From assembly GCA_019155185.1 (NCBI GenBank), contig CM032809.1, forward strand, positions 11,099,512 through 11,163,511: a stretch of DNA of 64,000 nucleotides, in the 5' to 3' direction. Below, in pieces: positions 51,258 to 62,840 of the stretch (position 1 is the first letter of the stretch; every line of letters begins with the position of its first letter). A program made the position numbers and the translations under genes. The notes below the pieces were generated by a model. That model had not been told where the DNA came from, searched no databases, and saw only the letters and a list, made by a program, of their open reading frames with translations. The stretch is from Beaufortia kweichowensis (lineage: Eukaryota > Chordata > Actinopteri > Cypriniformes > Gastromyzontidae).

Positions 51258-51315
51258 GCAATCACCCAGGACAGCATAGCAACACCCTAGCAACACCCTG
51301 GGACAGTGACAGCAT
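51258..51315 (-). repeat. Degenerate AGCAACACCC tandem repeat
   Basis: CATAGCAACACCCTAGCAAC and ACCCTGGG are tandem 10-11-mers, the complement of the repeat at 14370. Confidence 0.6.
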
Positions 51316-51361
51316 GCTTAAACGAAACCACACAGGCACAAAATCTTGCCTTTTTATCTCC

Positions 51362-51550
51362 ATGAAATTCATACGTATTTTAAGAGGTACGAATTCATAC
51401 GATCTCATTAGGGTTAGGGCCGGGTTTTGGTGTGGGCCTTTATCATTGATTTATTTTGTTTAATAATCATATGCACAATTCACATCGCACAAATTCATAC
51501 AAATCAGGTTACATGGGCAGAATGTCACATACTTATACCACATCGTATAG
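51362..51550. repeat. Fragment of the 'ATTCATACGA' repeat
   Basis: GAAATTCATACGTATTTTAA, GGTACGAATTCATACGATCT and TTAGGGTTAGGGCCGGGTTT, then CAAATTCATACAAATCAGG, follow the layout of a common fish element with a GGGTTAGGG centre. It is related to the element at 33541. Confidence 0.6.
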
Positions 51551-52658
51551 CATAGCATCTGTTCTTTCTAATCTATAGCTTCCTAAAATAAGTAGTCCTC
51601 ACGCAGTGAAACTGTGGTATTAGGTTTGTGTGTTGAATGGCAGGTTAAAGAAATGTAATCCTTGAGGGTCTAAAAAAACATCCATCCTTTATCGCAACTT
51701 GTTGTGGTGAAAATGGATGCCTGGTTATAGGTGGAAACTATGTGTCATTTCGGGATCATTACATGCATTTCCTAAGGGTTCGACATTGTTTCGGGAGATG
51801 TCTCATTTTACAACCTCACATTACACTGAACCTCCATCGCACACACGGCACAAAAAAATGGACACATGTGCTGCACACACACACGCACACATTCCAAAGC
51901 AGCTTCCTTTAATGTCTTTTCAAAGGAACTTGAAACATGAGTTTTGATGTACAGTGAGATAGGGAGGAAAATCTCACCACATGCCCCTGAGTGTATGTTG
52001 AAATATGGATGGTGTGTACTTGTGTATGTGTGTGTATGTGTATTCCAGACAACCTTATGGCTATAAGCCAGCTCTTTATCAAAGATACGAGCAGCAGGCT
52101 GTTAATAATAATATAAAGCATCTCCATTTCAACGTTGAAAATGTAGAGTTCAATAACCCGATGAAGAATAACAGGGAAAAAATGAAACAACCTGACGAGA
52201 TTTGGAGCAAAAAGCCTTTTGTCCTGCACTAATTAGTGAGAGGAGATTCTAATAATACCCACATTCAGCCTCAGCATTAAATTACCATGAAAAAGAAATC
52301 TGGCTCACTAGAAATCCAGACATGTCATATTTGAGATGGGGAGGGGGAGACTTACAATTCCATACGTATCGGAACACTGAAGTGGCTAACGGGGATAGGA
52401 AGAACACAATCCGCTCTTCGTGATTGGATGAGTGTAAAGGTGTCACGGATTTTCCCAGGAAAGACAAATCACACCCTGTGGATCCAAGTGGATTGCTGAG
52501 CAACCCTTCAATTTTCCCAAAATGACTGATAAAAAAATCAGCAGCGGACAATTTAGGAAGAGAAAAAAGAAACATGGAAAGACAGATGTGATGGACAGGT
52601 TAGAGAACTGAAGATGGACAGACAAAGAAGGGGGGTTGGAACAGCAGTGGCGAAAGAT

Positions 52659-52659
<1 letters not shown>
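51551..52659. other. Non-coding stretch with AT-rich candidate element
   Basis: 52060-52300 is repeat-free, with the perfect 12-bp palindrome CACTAATTAGTG at 52227 and several TAATAAT/ATTAAAT cores. CA-rich sequence lies at 51870-51892 and GT-rich sequence at 52020-52042. No gene is supported. Confidence 0.4.

Positions 52660-52710
<51 letters not shown>
52660..52710. repeat. (GA)n microsatellite, about 25 units
   Basis: A pure GA run in a generally purine-rich + strand (52560-52790). The minus-strand Ser/Leu/Pro frames here are artefacts. Confidence 0.96.
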
Positions 52711-52712
<2 letters not shown>

Positions 52713-53429
52713 ATGTGGGGGAGGTAAGGATAGAGAGGAAAAGGGAGAGAAATGGAGGGGGGTAAAAGAGAGGTGGGAGGCAAGAATGGATGAGTGTTTC
52801 CATGGTGATACGTTCGTCCTCTTCTACATTCAGAGAAACCATGGTGTTAACCATGCGAAGCTTCTCTCTCTCTCTATATCTCTTATTTTCAATCTATCTA
52901 TCTTTTCTCCCTCTTCTTTCCATTACTAAGCCAGAGGGTGAATTAATAAATGACTAGAAAATGGGATAAATAAATAAAGACACGGTGCCCCTCCCTTTCA
53001 GAGATGCCAATTGTGACCTATATCTGTCTCATTTGTAGACGGTTTCCTCCGATAGTTACCGTGATGCCCAACATTCATGCCTGCAACCAAATAAACGCAC
53101 AGATGGACAAAAAATGGTGCAGAAGTACTGGATAAATGTAAACCTGTATCCTGCTTTTCAATAGAGACCCCATCCCCCAATTCCTCTGCCCAAACCCAAG
53201 CAGACGTGATGCACATCTTAACAAACACACACACACAGTCATCCACAGACACAGACAAAAATGAGCGTTCATCATAGCAGAAAATGTGACAGGTAACAGG
53301 TAAAACGCATCTGTTTGTGTGTTCACATAATATATAATGGACACTAAAGCTATTAAGAGTCACAGAAATGACAAAAGCTGAACTGATACGGACCAGTAAA
53401 TGCACACTGGGGTCTGTGCATTATATTTT
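52711..53429. other. Non-coding stretch
   Basis: Purine-rich to about 52790, then a short CT run at 52863-52876, then unique-looking DNA. The 135-codon minus-strand frame at 52998-53405 has no recognisable domain. Confidence 0.4.
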
Positions 53430-53600
53430 GCGGTGATGCGTGACATGAATGAAGAGCAAATCCTCGGCGGCTGAAATGGGTGGCGGCTGCTGCACGAGAC
53501 CGGAAGCGTTTTTACAGCAACGTCGCCACCTGCTGTTCGTTACTCGAGATGCAAATACATGCAAATATCAGTCGAGCTGAGAGTAGCAAAGTAGAAATTT
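53430..53600. promoter_or_regulatory. Candidate regulatory node: ETS, CTCF-like and tandem octamers
   Basis: A CpG-bearing patch carries ACCGGAAGC (53499-53507, ETS consensus) and CGCCACCTGCTGT (53524-53536, a CTCF-core match on the minus strand, one change from CCAGCAGGTGGCG). It also has two perfect octamers ATGCAAAT at 53549-53556 and 53559-53566, spaced by one helical turn and flanked by CTCGAG and GTCGAG. Octamers are POU-factor sites. The combination is unlikely in neutral AT-rich DNA, but no binding or transcript evidence is available. Confidence 0.45.
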
Positions 53601-53707
53601 ACATTTTTTAAACTGAATGTGACGCACGCAAACATGGGCTCACTGCTTTTTGTCGTTTGGTTTTGCTATTATAAATTCACATTCAAAAGTCTATGTAACA
53701 AATAATG

Positions 53708-54140
53708 TACAGTACCAGTCAAAAGTTTACACACAATTGACAAGAATGTTTTTTCATTATCTTTTTTTTTTAATTTGTGGAAATTGCAATGTTTGTAATT
53801 ACTTTTGTAAAATATAAAAAATATAACTGTGCCAACATTTAAAAAACATTTTTAAAATGAATTACTTGGACCAAATTAAAGGCAGCCAATAAGAGTCCAA
53901 CATAGATAGAAATTCCTTCAGTGTTGTTTGATAAAATGTCAATGTATCATTTTATGATTACAAATTTTAGACAAAGAGTGACTACTTTGAAGATGATCAA
54001 ATATAACAGTGTTCATTTATCTTAATTCCCACATACATTTGTGTTATTTCCCGGTTTTGAGTTTTACTATTCTAAAATGTGGGAAAAATCTAAACAAAAG
54101 CGACTAAGTGTTTCCAAACTTTTGACAGCTAATAGTGTCA
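53708..54140 (+). mobile_element. Tc1-derived non-autonomous element, copy 1
   Basis: After TA at 53708-53709 the left end is CAGTACCAGTCAAAAGTTTA. The right end, AGTGTTTCCAAACTTTTGAC, is the inverted counterpart, degraded over its last bases. Internal GTCCAACATAGATAGAAATT, ATGATCAAATATAACAGTGT and TTTTAGACAAAGAGTGACTA are non-coding. The end sequence and TA flank are typical of fish Tc1/mariner elements. No transposase remains. Confidence 0.8.
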
Positions 54141-54184
54141 ATAGTTTTGACCACTCAATTTGTAAAAAAGCTCCATGTTTAAAA

Positions 54185-54400
54185 AAAATGGAAACTATGT
54201 AATGGATTTAATGGTTTTAATGGGAACTATAATGTCCTCTGCGGGTCCTTACTGGTAATGTGTTTCTATTGGTGATGTGAATCCAATCTGGTGGAACTAA
54301 TAAAACACTATTAAATCCTACTGGAAGATAGCCCAAAACACACTATATACAGGCATTTTGTAATGGTTTTAATGGTAAAGAGCTAATGGTTCATGGCATG
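54185..54400. repeat. 'AATGGTTTTAATGG' rich segment between Tc1 copies
   Basis: TGGATTTAATGGTTTTAATG, then TTTCTATTGGTGATGTGAAT and GTAATGGTTTTAATGGTAAA show an internally repeated block. It looks repetitive and resembles sequence I associate with fish repeats. No boundaries or terminal repeats were found. Confidence 0.4.
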
Positions 54401-54597
54401 TGTAATGAAAACTATTTGTGTTGTTTTCTCCAGCGTGGAGGCAGTAATAAACATGGTCTCCTTTTTTAACATGTCATTTTACATGCATCTGATTGCATCA
54501 GACTTTACTACATTTTCAGGTTAAGCGAAGCTTTTTCATTTGTTTTTGTTTCTTTGGGGGCATCTACAGACAGAAGGCCTGTAACATATGAGGAAAT

Positions 54598-54925
54598 GCA
54601 GTACCAGTCAAAAGTCTGAAAACACTTAGGCTACTTACTGTTGTTTAGATTTTTCCACATTTTAGAATAGTAGTAAACTCATCAAAACCATGAAATAACA
54701 CAATCGTAACTGTGGGAATTATGTTGAGACTAAAAACATTTAAAATAAACACTGTTATATTTGATCATCTTCAAAAGTAGTCACACTTTAACTAGAATTT
54801 GTAAAATCTTCTTGGGGTCTCAACCTGGGAAGCTTTTTAAACAGCACTGAATGAATTTTTATCTATGCTGGACTCTTATTTTATTCACTATTTGGTCCAA
54901 GTAATCCATTTCAAACCCTTTAAAT
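54598..54925 (-). mobile_element. Tc1-derived element, copy 2, inverted and truncated
   Basis: CAGTACCAGTCAAAAGTCTG, ATTTTTCCACATTTTAGAAT and ACTGTTATATTTGATCATCT, then CTATGCTGGACTCTTATTTT and TTTGGTCCAAGTAATCCATT are the reverse complement of copy 1 read from its right end. The far end of the element (the left end of copy 1) is missing after 54925. Because its near end has the intact CAGTACC terminus, it complements the eroded right end of copy 1. Confidence 0.8.
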
Positions 54926-57900
54926 GTTACTAACCTTAAACGCTCTCATGGTTAGGTAAAACAGAGCTATAATGCATTTAATGCATGACCCCAACCAACC
55001 TGTCAGTCTCACACTTATTTGCATAAAAGTCGTCACAAGCTCAGTCGAGTATTTGCATATCCTCTGGCATGTGCACACGTACGTACAGCATGTTTTGCAC
55101 TGCATTTACTTACATCACTGCTGAAAACATCTCACTTATGGGTCTTTAACAAACAACAAAGAGCAAGTTCCTGAGAATCTAAAAGCTGAATGAAATAATG
55201 CCACTTATTGCTGGTTGTGCTGTCACTAGTTAAAAACAGTGTTCCAAGATGATAATAATCCAGATTTGCTGTATTTATCTACCAAAAACATCATTGTAAT
55301 TACACCATTTGGCCTCTAGAGGGAGAACCAGCATTATAGTTTGGCATTGAGTTCAACTCAAAATCATTCATTTTAACATGAAGCGAACAAACAGACAAAC
55401 AAATAAAATATAATAGAAGATTAAAAATATTAAAATATAGAGATTATAACAATAACTTGGACAATAGACGTTGATGATGTTCTGATAAATTGCATTTTCC
55501 TGTATGCTGTTGATCATCCAGGTCTACTGTACATCACGTATACCCTAGAAATGTCAGACACGGGCTGAAGTCGAGTGTTACACTTTAAATGTTAAAGAGA
55601 AATGTAATTAGTGTGCAGAAGTCTATTATATCACCATTTGCCTCTGGCTAGACAGGTGTCAGCACTTCATTGTAACATGAGCCAGTTGAAACGTATAAAA
55701 AGTATTGTAGTGAAAGTGAAAAATTAAGACATTAAGAAAAGAGAGGGCGGGATTGGGTGCACTTCATTGCCTGGAAAGAACCAATGTGGTTTTGGATGAA
55801 TTCTTTTTGTATTAATAGTATCTACTTGTATTAGTAAGTATTACGCTTCGAGCAGGAAGGGAAAATGGCCGTCGCTCTATATTTCACTTGTTCCAGACCG
55901 GCTTTCAGTCTGTGTGTTGCTTGGTAACATACAAAGCTTGTTTACTTCTGGATAAATTGTTACTCACATTACTAGCAATACCACACAAAAATAATACTGC
56001 ATGTTAAATGTTGCAAGACACATATAAATGTGATCAAAAACCAAACAAATAATTATGTTGCACACATGTTCCATCTGTTCTACCGCTGCTGCTGTTGCTA
56101 ACTAAAGAAAGGGGAGAGATGAGATAGGTAGGTGGTTTATTTGTATGTGTTTTGATTCAGTTAGTTGGAGGCATGGAGTTAAAATGGCACTCGCTGTTCC
56201 TTTGCAAGGCTTCGTCTAATTGCCTTTGTGTCACAGGCAGTTTAGCTCAAAAGAAGGCTGGGTGGGAGGGGGTTATACCTCCTGAAGAAACAAATTATGT
56301 GAATATAAGAGAAACACAATATCATAACTACAGATATCACATTAGGATGGAAATAATGATATGAAACCCTGCACGCCTCCATCTTTGCCTCAGCATCAGT
56401 TTTCATTTTTAACACACATTCGTTGTAGCTGTGTATATTATTTAGCTCTGAATCAAGGGGATGTTGATCAAATCCATTAATACTGCCATTCATCTGCTCA
56501 GCGATTTCCCCTTTTGAATTAGTCTTCCAAACTGTTACTAATTACATCAAAATGTTAATATACCTTCTGTGTATTTTTGGTAGTTTCGTCAGAATACACT
56601 ACTTTTAAATGGTCAACGAACATGCCAAAGCTGGCCACTTCTAGTCTACCCCACCCCAAAAATAACATACAACACCACTTTAGTTTATACCCCATAAACT
56701 ATTAACTGAATACAGTAAACACTTGCCGGTCTGACAGTGACGGATCGCTATAAGGGCAGACTAACATCACTTCACGGCGGTACTGTGAGTCATAAATTAT
56801 TAATGAGAGGATGAGATTTCCCAGAAGATCTCTGAACTTCACACCTCCGTATTTGACCACTGCAGGAACGAGAGACTATCTAGTGGATCTGCTGTAATAA
56901 GCCGTGCTGCATTTGTTTTATTCGACTGCTGTGTTATGCATCTGTTTGACCGTAGATCTATTTATTTTGATGTTCTGCAGGAATAACAACTCTCAATTAC
57001 TTGAAGTAGCCAAACCGAATGGCTCATAGTCACTTGGGTAATGAACCCATTAAAGGGCGTATAGAAAAATATGTTTTGTATGTGCGTGAAGATATGTGGT
57101 TATATAAGCAAAAACAACTTCTAGATCATAAAGTTGGTATTAAATAAGTAAACGATAACACGAGAAAGCCTGTGTGTGGTTATACTTGTGGAAAATATGA
57201 GGAAGAGTTCGTGCAGTCAAGTGTAAATGAGGTGAATAGGTCTGTCTGACTGAGAATAATTGGACGTCAATGCAGATTAATTTAACACGTGCTAACTTGA
57301 TTATGTGTAAAGAATAGTTCACCAAAATATGAAAATAATGTTATCAGTAATCATGGTGATGCATCTTCCAATTGTGTAAATGTAAAACATGCATCATCTG
57401 TTGTGTGTGTTTCATGACCAAAGAACCAATGAGAACTGAATTATTTCATTAATTGTTTATGTTCGACTAAAGAAAGAAAGGCATTCATCTGTATTTGTTT
57501 ATCTGTAATTAATTCCTCTGCTAATATTTGTCTTTGTTTCAGACAAATAAAACCCATGTTAATTCAAGTACACTAAAAACAGGTACAAAATCAGATATAC
57601 ACATCAAATCACTGGTGTAGCTACTGCTAGACCAAACCTCGCTGCATAACTAAGATCATTACAGCCTTTTACAAGTGAGTGGTTTCTTTAATAAGATCGA
57701 GGGCCAATTGTTATTTCCTTGCTCAATTTTAATGGCAAAACAAAGTATCTCTGGTGAACTGTGAAAGTGAATTGGAAGAAAACAGTTGTTTGACAGGCAA
57801 GTTTAAAACAGCCTCTCTATAGGACGCCTGATAGACCGAATTACCAAAACACTACTGAGGCTCTTAAACATTTGAATTTAGATTTTATATATGCTTTATA

Positions 57901-58942
57901 AAATCTCAGTAGGCTCATTATACATCTTAAATCCACATGCAATTAAATCCAAAAACCTTAACGGGACCTTTCACATACTCTTTACCATATACTCAGTCAA
58001 AGAAATGGAAAAAAAAATACATCTGTACATCAAGTACATCAAATACACATTTAGATCTGTGATCTAACTTTTAAACCTTTGACTGTATGCAGTACAAAAG
58101 ATCTTTAGAGAAATACCAAAAGCTAACACCAAAGTGAGAGGAGACATATTTATTTCATCTTCTGGGGGTTGTTTGTGTTTAAATTCAAGATGTAAAATGT
58201 CATCCACACACAAAGCAACACAAACCATATATCACCTGACACAGCAGCACAGAAACAAAACCACCAAATGGTTTCATTTCATGTACAGCACAAAACATGC
58301 TTGGTATTACTCACAAAATGCCAGCAGACTTATATTTTATGTAGGATGACCTTCAGATCGACTGTGAGAGGCATTTATTCACAGCAGTAGATGTGAAGTA
58401 ATGATAAAATAAATAAAATAAATAAACGACAGGCTGTCTATTGAGATCAATAGCAGCCATTCACACATTCATTATTCTGCCACTTCAAATCCAAGAGATA
58501 TGGACGGGAAATCTTCGTTTGGACTTGGACTTCAATAATTTAAGGATTTGTGACTTGACTTGGCATATAATATTTGATTTATGATAATGTATCTCAGTTA
58601 CTTGTGATGTGAACTGATGACTTCAGATGAGTCGTTTCTTCATACTTCAAACACTTGAGCTTCTCTTTCAGACACGCACACAAGAAATTGTGAAATGTGT
58701 GTGGAAAAAAATGAACCATATCAGTACATGTCACTTAAAAGAGCATGTTTGATGGCAACATCAAAAAACAGATTTGCAGTCTGAAAAAACTGCAAAAAAT
58801 ATACTAATGCACCAAAAACTTTCATTGGAAAACTAACAAAACAGTATGCTGGCAATAAATAAAATGTAACTATCTAGTTATCAATCTAATCAATGAATCT
58901 AATTAAAGTTATTAATGATCCTGTAAATAATCCAAAATCTGT
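54926..58942. other. Long non-coding stretch, few repeats
   Basis: Nothing here supports a gene. Noted: CTCF-core-like CCTCTAGAGGGAG at 55313-55325; a CpG-bearing unique patch at 56720-57050 with GTCATAAATTATTAATGAGA and GACGGATCGCTATAAGGGC; a possible decayed AGTTCAC foldback end at 57308-57350 (GAATAGTTCACCAAAATATG); ATAAAATAAATAAAATAAAT near 58405. The remaining sequence is AT-rich and unremarkable. Confidence 0.45.
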
Positions 58943-59107
58943 AAAACTTTACAATAATGTTGCTTAATATGAATGTATAAAGAAGAATGTCAACAACATT
59001 TATTAATCTTAGTTAATAATTTTGTAATTTACTCGTAATGTTAGTTAATGCACAATGATCTTCCATATAGACAAACTATGAGCAATTGTATTTGCATGAA
59101 TTAATAT
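58943..59107 (+). mobile_element. Half copy of the TAACACTTTACAATAAGG MITE
   Basis: GTAAAACTTTACAATAATGT, CATTTATTAATCTTAGTTAA and GTTAGTTAATGCACAATGAT follow the order of the copy at 11558. The element stops near 59105, where repeat R2 begins, so the right half was lost or displaced by R2. Confidence 0.65.
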
Positions 59108-59375
59108 TATTACACTCCGCTCTGGAATACTTGATTCTGATTGGTTGGGTGCAACATTTACATTATTTCCTGATAGCAATCGCTCAAAACTAATAACACA
59201 GGCTCATCCGGGTACTGCAAGTCAACTTGAAAACAATTTACTTGTGAATAAATTAGATAAAAATATGCCTAATTAATAACATATATGATATTATTTTACA
59301 AATGATTTGTCTTGTTTGAATGTTGTTTTGGCTGATGGTCATGTATGAAGCTAATAAAAATTGTTTTTTATGACT
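59108..59375 (+). repeat. Dispersed repeat R2, copy 2
   Basis: CTCTGGAATACTTGATTCTG, ATTGGTTGGGTGCAACATTT, CCTGATAGCAATCGCTC and GGCTCATCCGGGTACTGCAA align with the copy at 1495 in the same orientation, through GGCTGATGGTCATGTATGAA. Confidence 0.75.
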
Positions 59376-61190
59376 TTTTAAGAATAAGAATTTACTCATG
59401 TGGCAAGTTACCGAGACAAAAATATTGTCATTTTGTTTACAAAATCTTGACACTAACTTAAATATAATAATATAAATATAAATATAAATAATTAAATATA
59501 AATAATTTTTTATTACATGCATATTTTTTTACATGCATCTTGGCTGAAGATTTGGATATCATCTGTGGGAAGCGTGTGGAAGCATTTTTTTAACACTGGA
59601 ACTCAAAAAGCATTTTAAGACCGCTCCTGACCTGTGAAAAGCTGTTATGGTCTTGATTCTGTTTCCTCAGTCAACATTCACGGCTCAAGCTGTGCCGTTC
59701 AGCCCAACTCCATGCCAACATTGCCCACTCAAACTCTCTATTGATTTTGCCTGCATGCACTTCATTACGTCCCTCCCTCCACCTCTCTGTGCCTTCAGCT
59801 GGAGCTGTGACCAGTCCAAAATTTTCACAGAAGCATTTTCTGCAGAGATAATACAGTTTTAATGGAAAAGGTGCCGGACGAGCTTCCGATTTACTCTCTG
59901 CACAGGGCAGTGCAGTGCCGGCCAATAGCCTGGATTGAGGGCTTTATCACAGACTCGGTTCAGAAAAGCTCATTTGGTTGTTGGGCTTGGATGTGCTGGC
60001 TGATAGCAGAATTATGAAGGATTCTGCCTCTGGTTATTTCTCTTGGGTTTGTTTGTTTTGTAAGCTTTTGTCTCCAAATGTTGCCTTTTGATCGCATGTT
60101 GACCTTGTTTTGGGGCGTGTGCGCTCTCGATGTAAAAGCGGGGATGGACTTAACCATTTAAAAAGCTCCAGCTAATCTATTGTATTGATTTCTTTGTAGC
60201 AAATATGATTAAACGGAGATGAGGTTTGACATAAAGGTCGTGCAGAAACAGGATGACCTAGATTTATAAACAGAGTAACTCCATTGAGTAAAAAAGAGGT
60301 GATATTTCAAAAGGGTCACAGAAAAGAGACTCAGTTTTATTTTATTCTTCCATTTAAAGCAACTTACAAGCGGGTCACATGGTAAATACTGCTACAGAAA
60401 ATCTAGTCAAAACCTAAGAGAACAGTATTCTGACATTAATTACCTATAATAAACATTCTTTATACATCTATAGAGACTTAAACATCTAACCGGTTTCTAC
60501 TTACCCATATTATTATAAATCGCTTGAATACATGTTCTCCTGTTCTACTTGCTGTTTCTATTTCTATCAGCACGCTCCATATAAAGAATGGCTTGATTAC
60601 TCTCTTCTAATCGATCCCCAGGCAGCAGAACTCCACACACGCCTGCAAACTAATTGCGTATTTGTCTGCCGCTGCACTTGCAAATTCACCAAATGCAATT
60701 GCACAAGTATAAAGAGGGTGAAAATGTCCTTTGCACAAACTTAAAGCTTACAACCAACAAAATCTCTGTAACAAACAACACACAAAAGTGTCAAAAATTC
60801 AAGAAAACATTCATTTTATATGGGTTAAAAACTGCCCTAGAAGATACAAGAAAGATGAGTAAGAGAGATTTATTAAATGATTCTGCTCAAACTCTCTTAC
60901 TGGGTTTAAAGCAGCATAAGCTACATGAGGTAACGTATTGTTCTAGACTGTTTCTAATAATAAACTATATTGATATATGCAGCTTTGTAGGGTCAAAAGC
61001 TGCATTAAAACTAAACAATCTTGTCTTTTCAAATAATGAAATGTTTCACAAAAGAGAATGTAAATGAAGGTAGAGGAATAGCTCATAAAAATAAAGTAAT
61101 TTTTACTGATCCGTGTGATGTCCCAAATCCATATGCTGTATTTTAAACACAAACATGCAGTTTTGAAAAAACAAAAATTTGCAGTTCATA
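59376..61190. other. Non-coding stretch with candidate conserved patches
   Basis: 59455-59535 is a degenerate AAATAT/TAAATA-rich run. 59640-60160 is repeat-free with balanced composition, including TTCAGCTGGAGCTGTGACC, an imperfect palindrome around CAGCTG. 60590-60720 contains AAACTAATTGCGTATTTG and CAAATGCAATTGCACAAG. The 137-codon frame at 60654-61067 overlaps unrelated minus-strand frames and is unrecognised. No gene is supported. Confidence 0.4.
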
Positions 61191-61318
61191 GTAGTGTTCA
61201 AGATTTGTCCTGATCTTATGACTGGTCTCAAGACCAGTCTTGACCGCAATTCGACTCGTCTTGTCTGGATCTGAGTCTTTATTTCAAGACTGGTCAAGAC
61301 TGCACTGATATCATTAAA
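61191..61318. repeat. 'CAAGACTGGTC' repeat fragment
   Basis: TGTTCAAGATTTGTCCTGAT, GGTCTCAAGACCAGTCTTGA and TTTCAAGACTGGTCAAGACT are permuted copies of one motif, in which GACTGGTCTCAAGACCAGTC is nearly palindromic. Fish genomes carry a dispersed element of this type; no boundaries were resolved. Confidence 0.5.
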
Positions 61319-62494
61319 TTGCTGCTGCAAGGTCAGACATTAATGATAGATTATGTCTAAAATGTTAACAATATTAACACAATGCCTGCAAAATTCAAGA
61401 CATGATTGCAAGAAAAATAATTTTTAGATCATATTTTTATATTATAATGTGATATAATTAACATTATCTATATTATATGAATATAAGCACAATTGCACAA
61501 AAATCGTTAGGTGAATAGAAACGCTGAAAATAAGTGTTGAATAAAGTTAATTGTATTTGTATTTGTTATAATCCTAGAAAATAATTGTATATGGGTTGTC
61601 ATGACATAAGGGTGAGTAAATAATGACAGAATTTAAACTTGAATGTATTAAAGCAACATTTTTAGTTTGGCTGTTGTAAACAGACAATCAGACAAACACA
61701 ATCCACAGATTTTTCACCGACAGGAAACCGAGTTCAATTTTCGACATTGCAATGTTGTGTTTGCCAGAGCTTTGTGAACCTTCACCATGACAGTTAAACA
61801 GCAGTGTTGTGACTGAGCCGGCACAGAAGATCCCTACATCTGACATCTCTGTCCTTCAAGTTCCTTAGCCAAAATGAGAGCATTAGTGCCTGTCAACATT
61901 AGAGCCGGTCTGGATTATTAATGTTAGAGCTAAAAAATAACTTAGCGTCATTCGATTTTGCGAGTTTATTAAAAGAAATGATTATTACTTCTGAATGCGA
62001 TTACGACACATGGATATTGTGTTCCAGATGGCTCGGTCCGTCTCCATGGATACGGCGCTCTATGTAACCAGGGGCTGGTGGGTGTTCTTGGCTTCCTATA
62101 GTGGAGTGAAGGGGGAAGAGGAGGCCACGGGCTGACGAAAGCACATTCACACGTCTGCACATAAGACGGACATGAGACGCAGATGAGCAGAAGGCTGTAA
62201 AAATGAACGCAAGCATGCACATGTCTGTGCGCTTCTAAAATAACACCAAGGCATGGGACGAAGATATTCTGAAAGTTATTAGCAACTTCTCCTGTAAGTC
62301 ACGGGTTCTGAGAAAGCATGTCACATGAATGAGGTCATTCATTTTATGTGGATGCATGTGAAAGGCAACGTGATGTAAACTAGATGTACACAAACCTTAC
62401 ATTTTGGTCAAACAACAAACATCATTAAAGCTTGAAATTGAAACTGCAGAATTGTGGTATTTAGTCCATGTCTATTAGCTTTAAAGCCACAACC
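61319..62494. other. Non-coding stretch
   Basis: ATAAGGGTGAGTAAATAATG and ACAGAATTT at 61606-61634 is an isolated end fragment of the AGTTCAC foldback group. 61810-61940 is repeat-free (GAGCCGGCACAGAAGATCC, GGATTATTAATGTTAGAGC). 61990-62130 has moderate CpG. No gene is supported. Confidence 0.45.
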
Positions 62495-62704
62495 TACACT
62501 CTTAAAAATAAAGAACCACTTTAAACTGAATGATTCCTTAAAGGTTCTCTGTTGTGAAAAAATGGTCTTTAGACTATAAAAAGTAAAAAAATAAATGTTG
62601 CTTTAATAAACCGTTGACTGAAAGGCTCTTTGGGGAACCAATAAAATGTTCTTTTATGGAATCTGCGAAGAACCTTTTGAAGCACCTTCATTTTTAAGAG
62701 TGTA
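62495..62704. mobile_element. MITE with TACACTCTTAAAAA ends, complete
   Basis: A perfect 14-bp terminal inverted repeat, TACACTCTTAAAAA and TTTTTAAGAGTGTA, bounds 210 bp. Internal AAAGGTTCTCTGTTG, GAAAGGCTCTTTGGGGAACC and AAGAACCTTTTGAAG are typical of a MITE family abundant in cyprinids. No coding capacity. A partial copy lies at 42775. Confidence 0.9.
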
Positions 62705-62729
62705 GTGTAACACTTAAAGTTGACAAAAA

Positions 62730-62840
62730 ATGTCTGGCATGCCCACGTAACAGTCACATATTTCATTCATACTTTTTGGGAATTCCATGACTTACGCCAC
62801 GTAACGGCAACGTAACTGTAACGTTCAGGTCACGTATTTT
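62730..62840. repeat. Cluster of ACGTAAC motifs
   Basis: CCCACGTAACAGTCAC, CGCCACGTAACGGCAACGTA, ACTGTAACG and GGTCACGTATT repeat an ACGTAAC/GTAACG core at short intervals. It is a local degenerate repeat of unknown origin. Confidence 0.45.

Noticed and set aside
60654..61067. 137-codon plus-strand frame
   Set aside because: Lys/Asn/Leu-rich AT-driven composition, no domain, no splice context.
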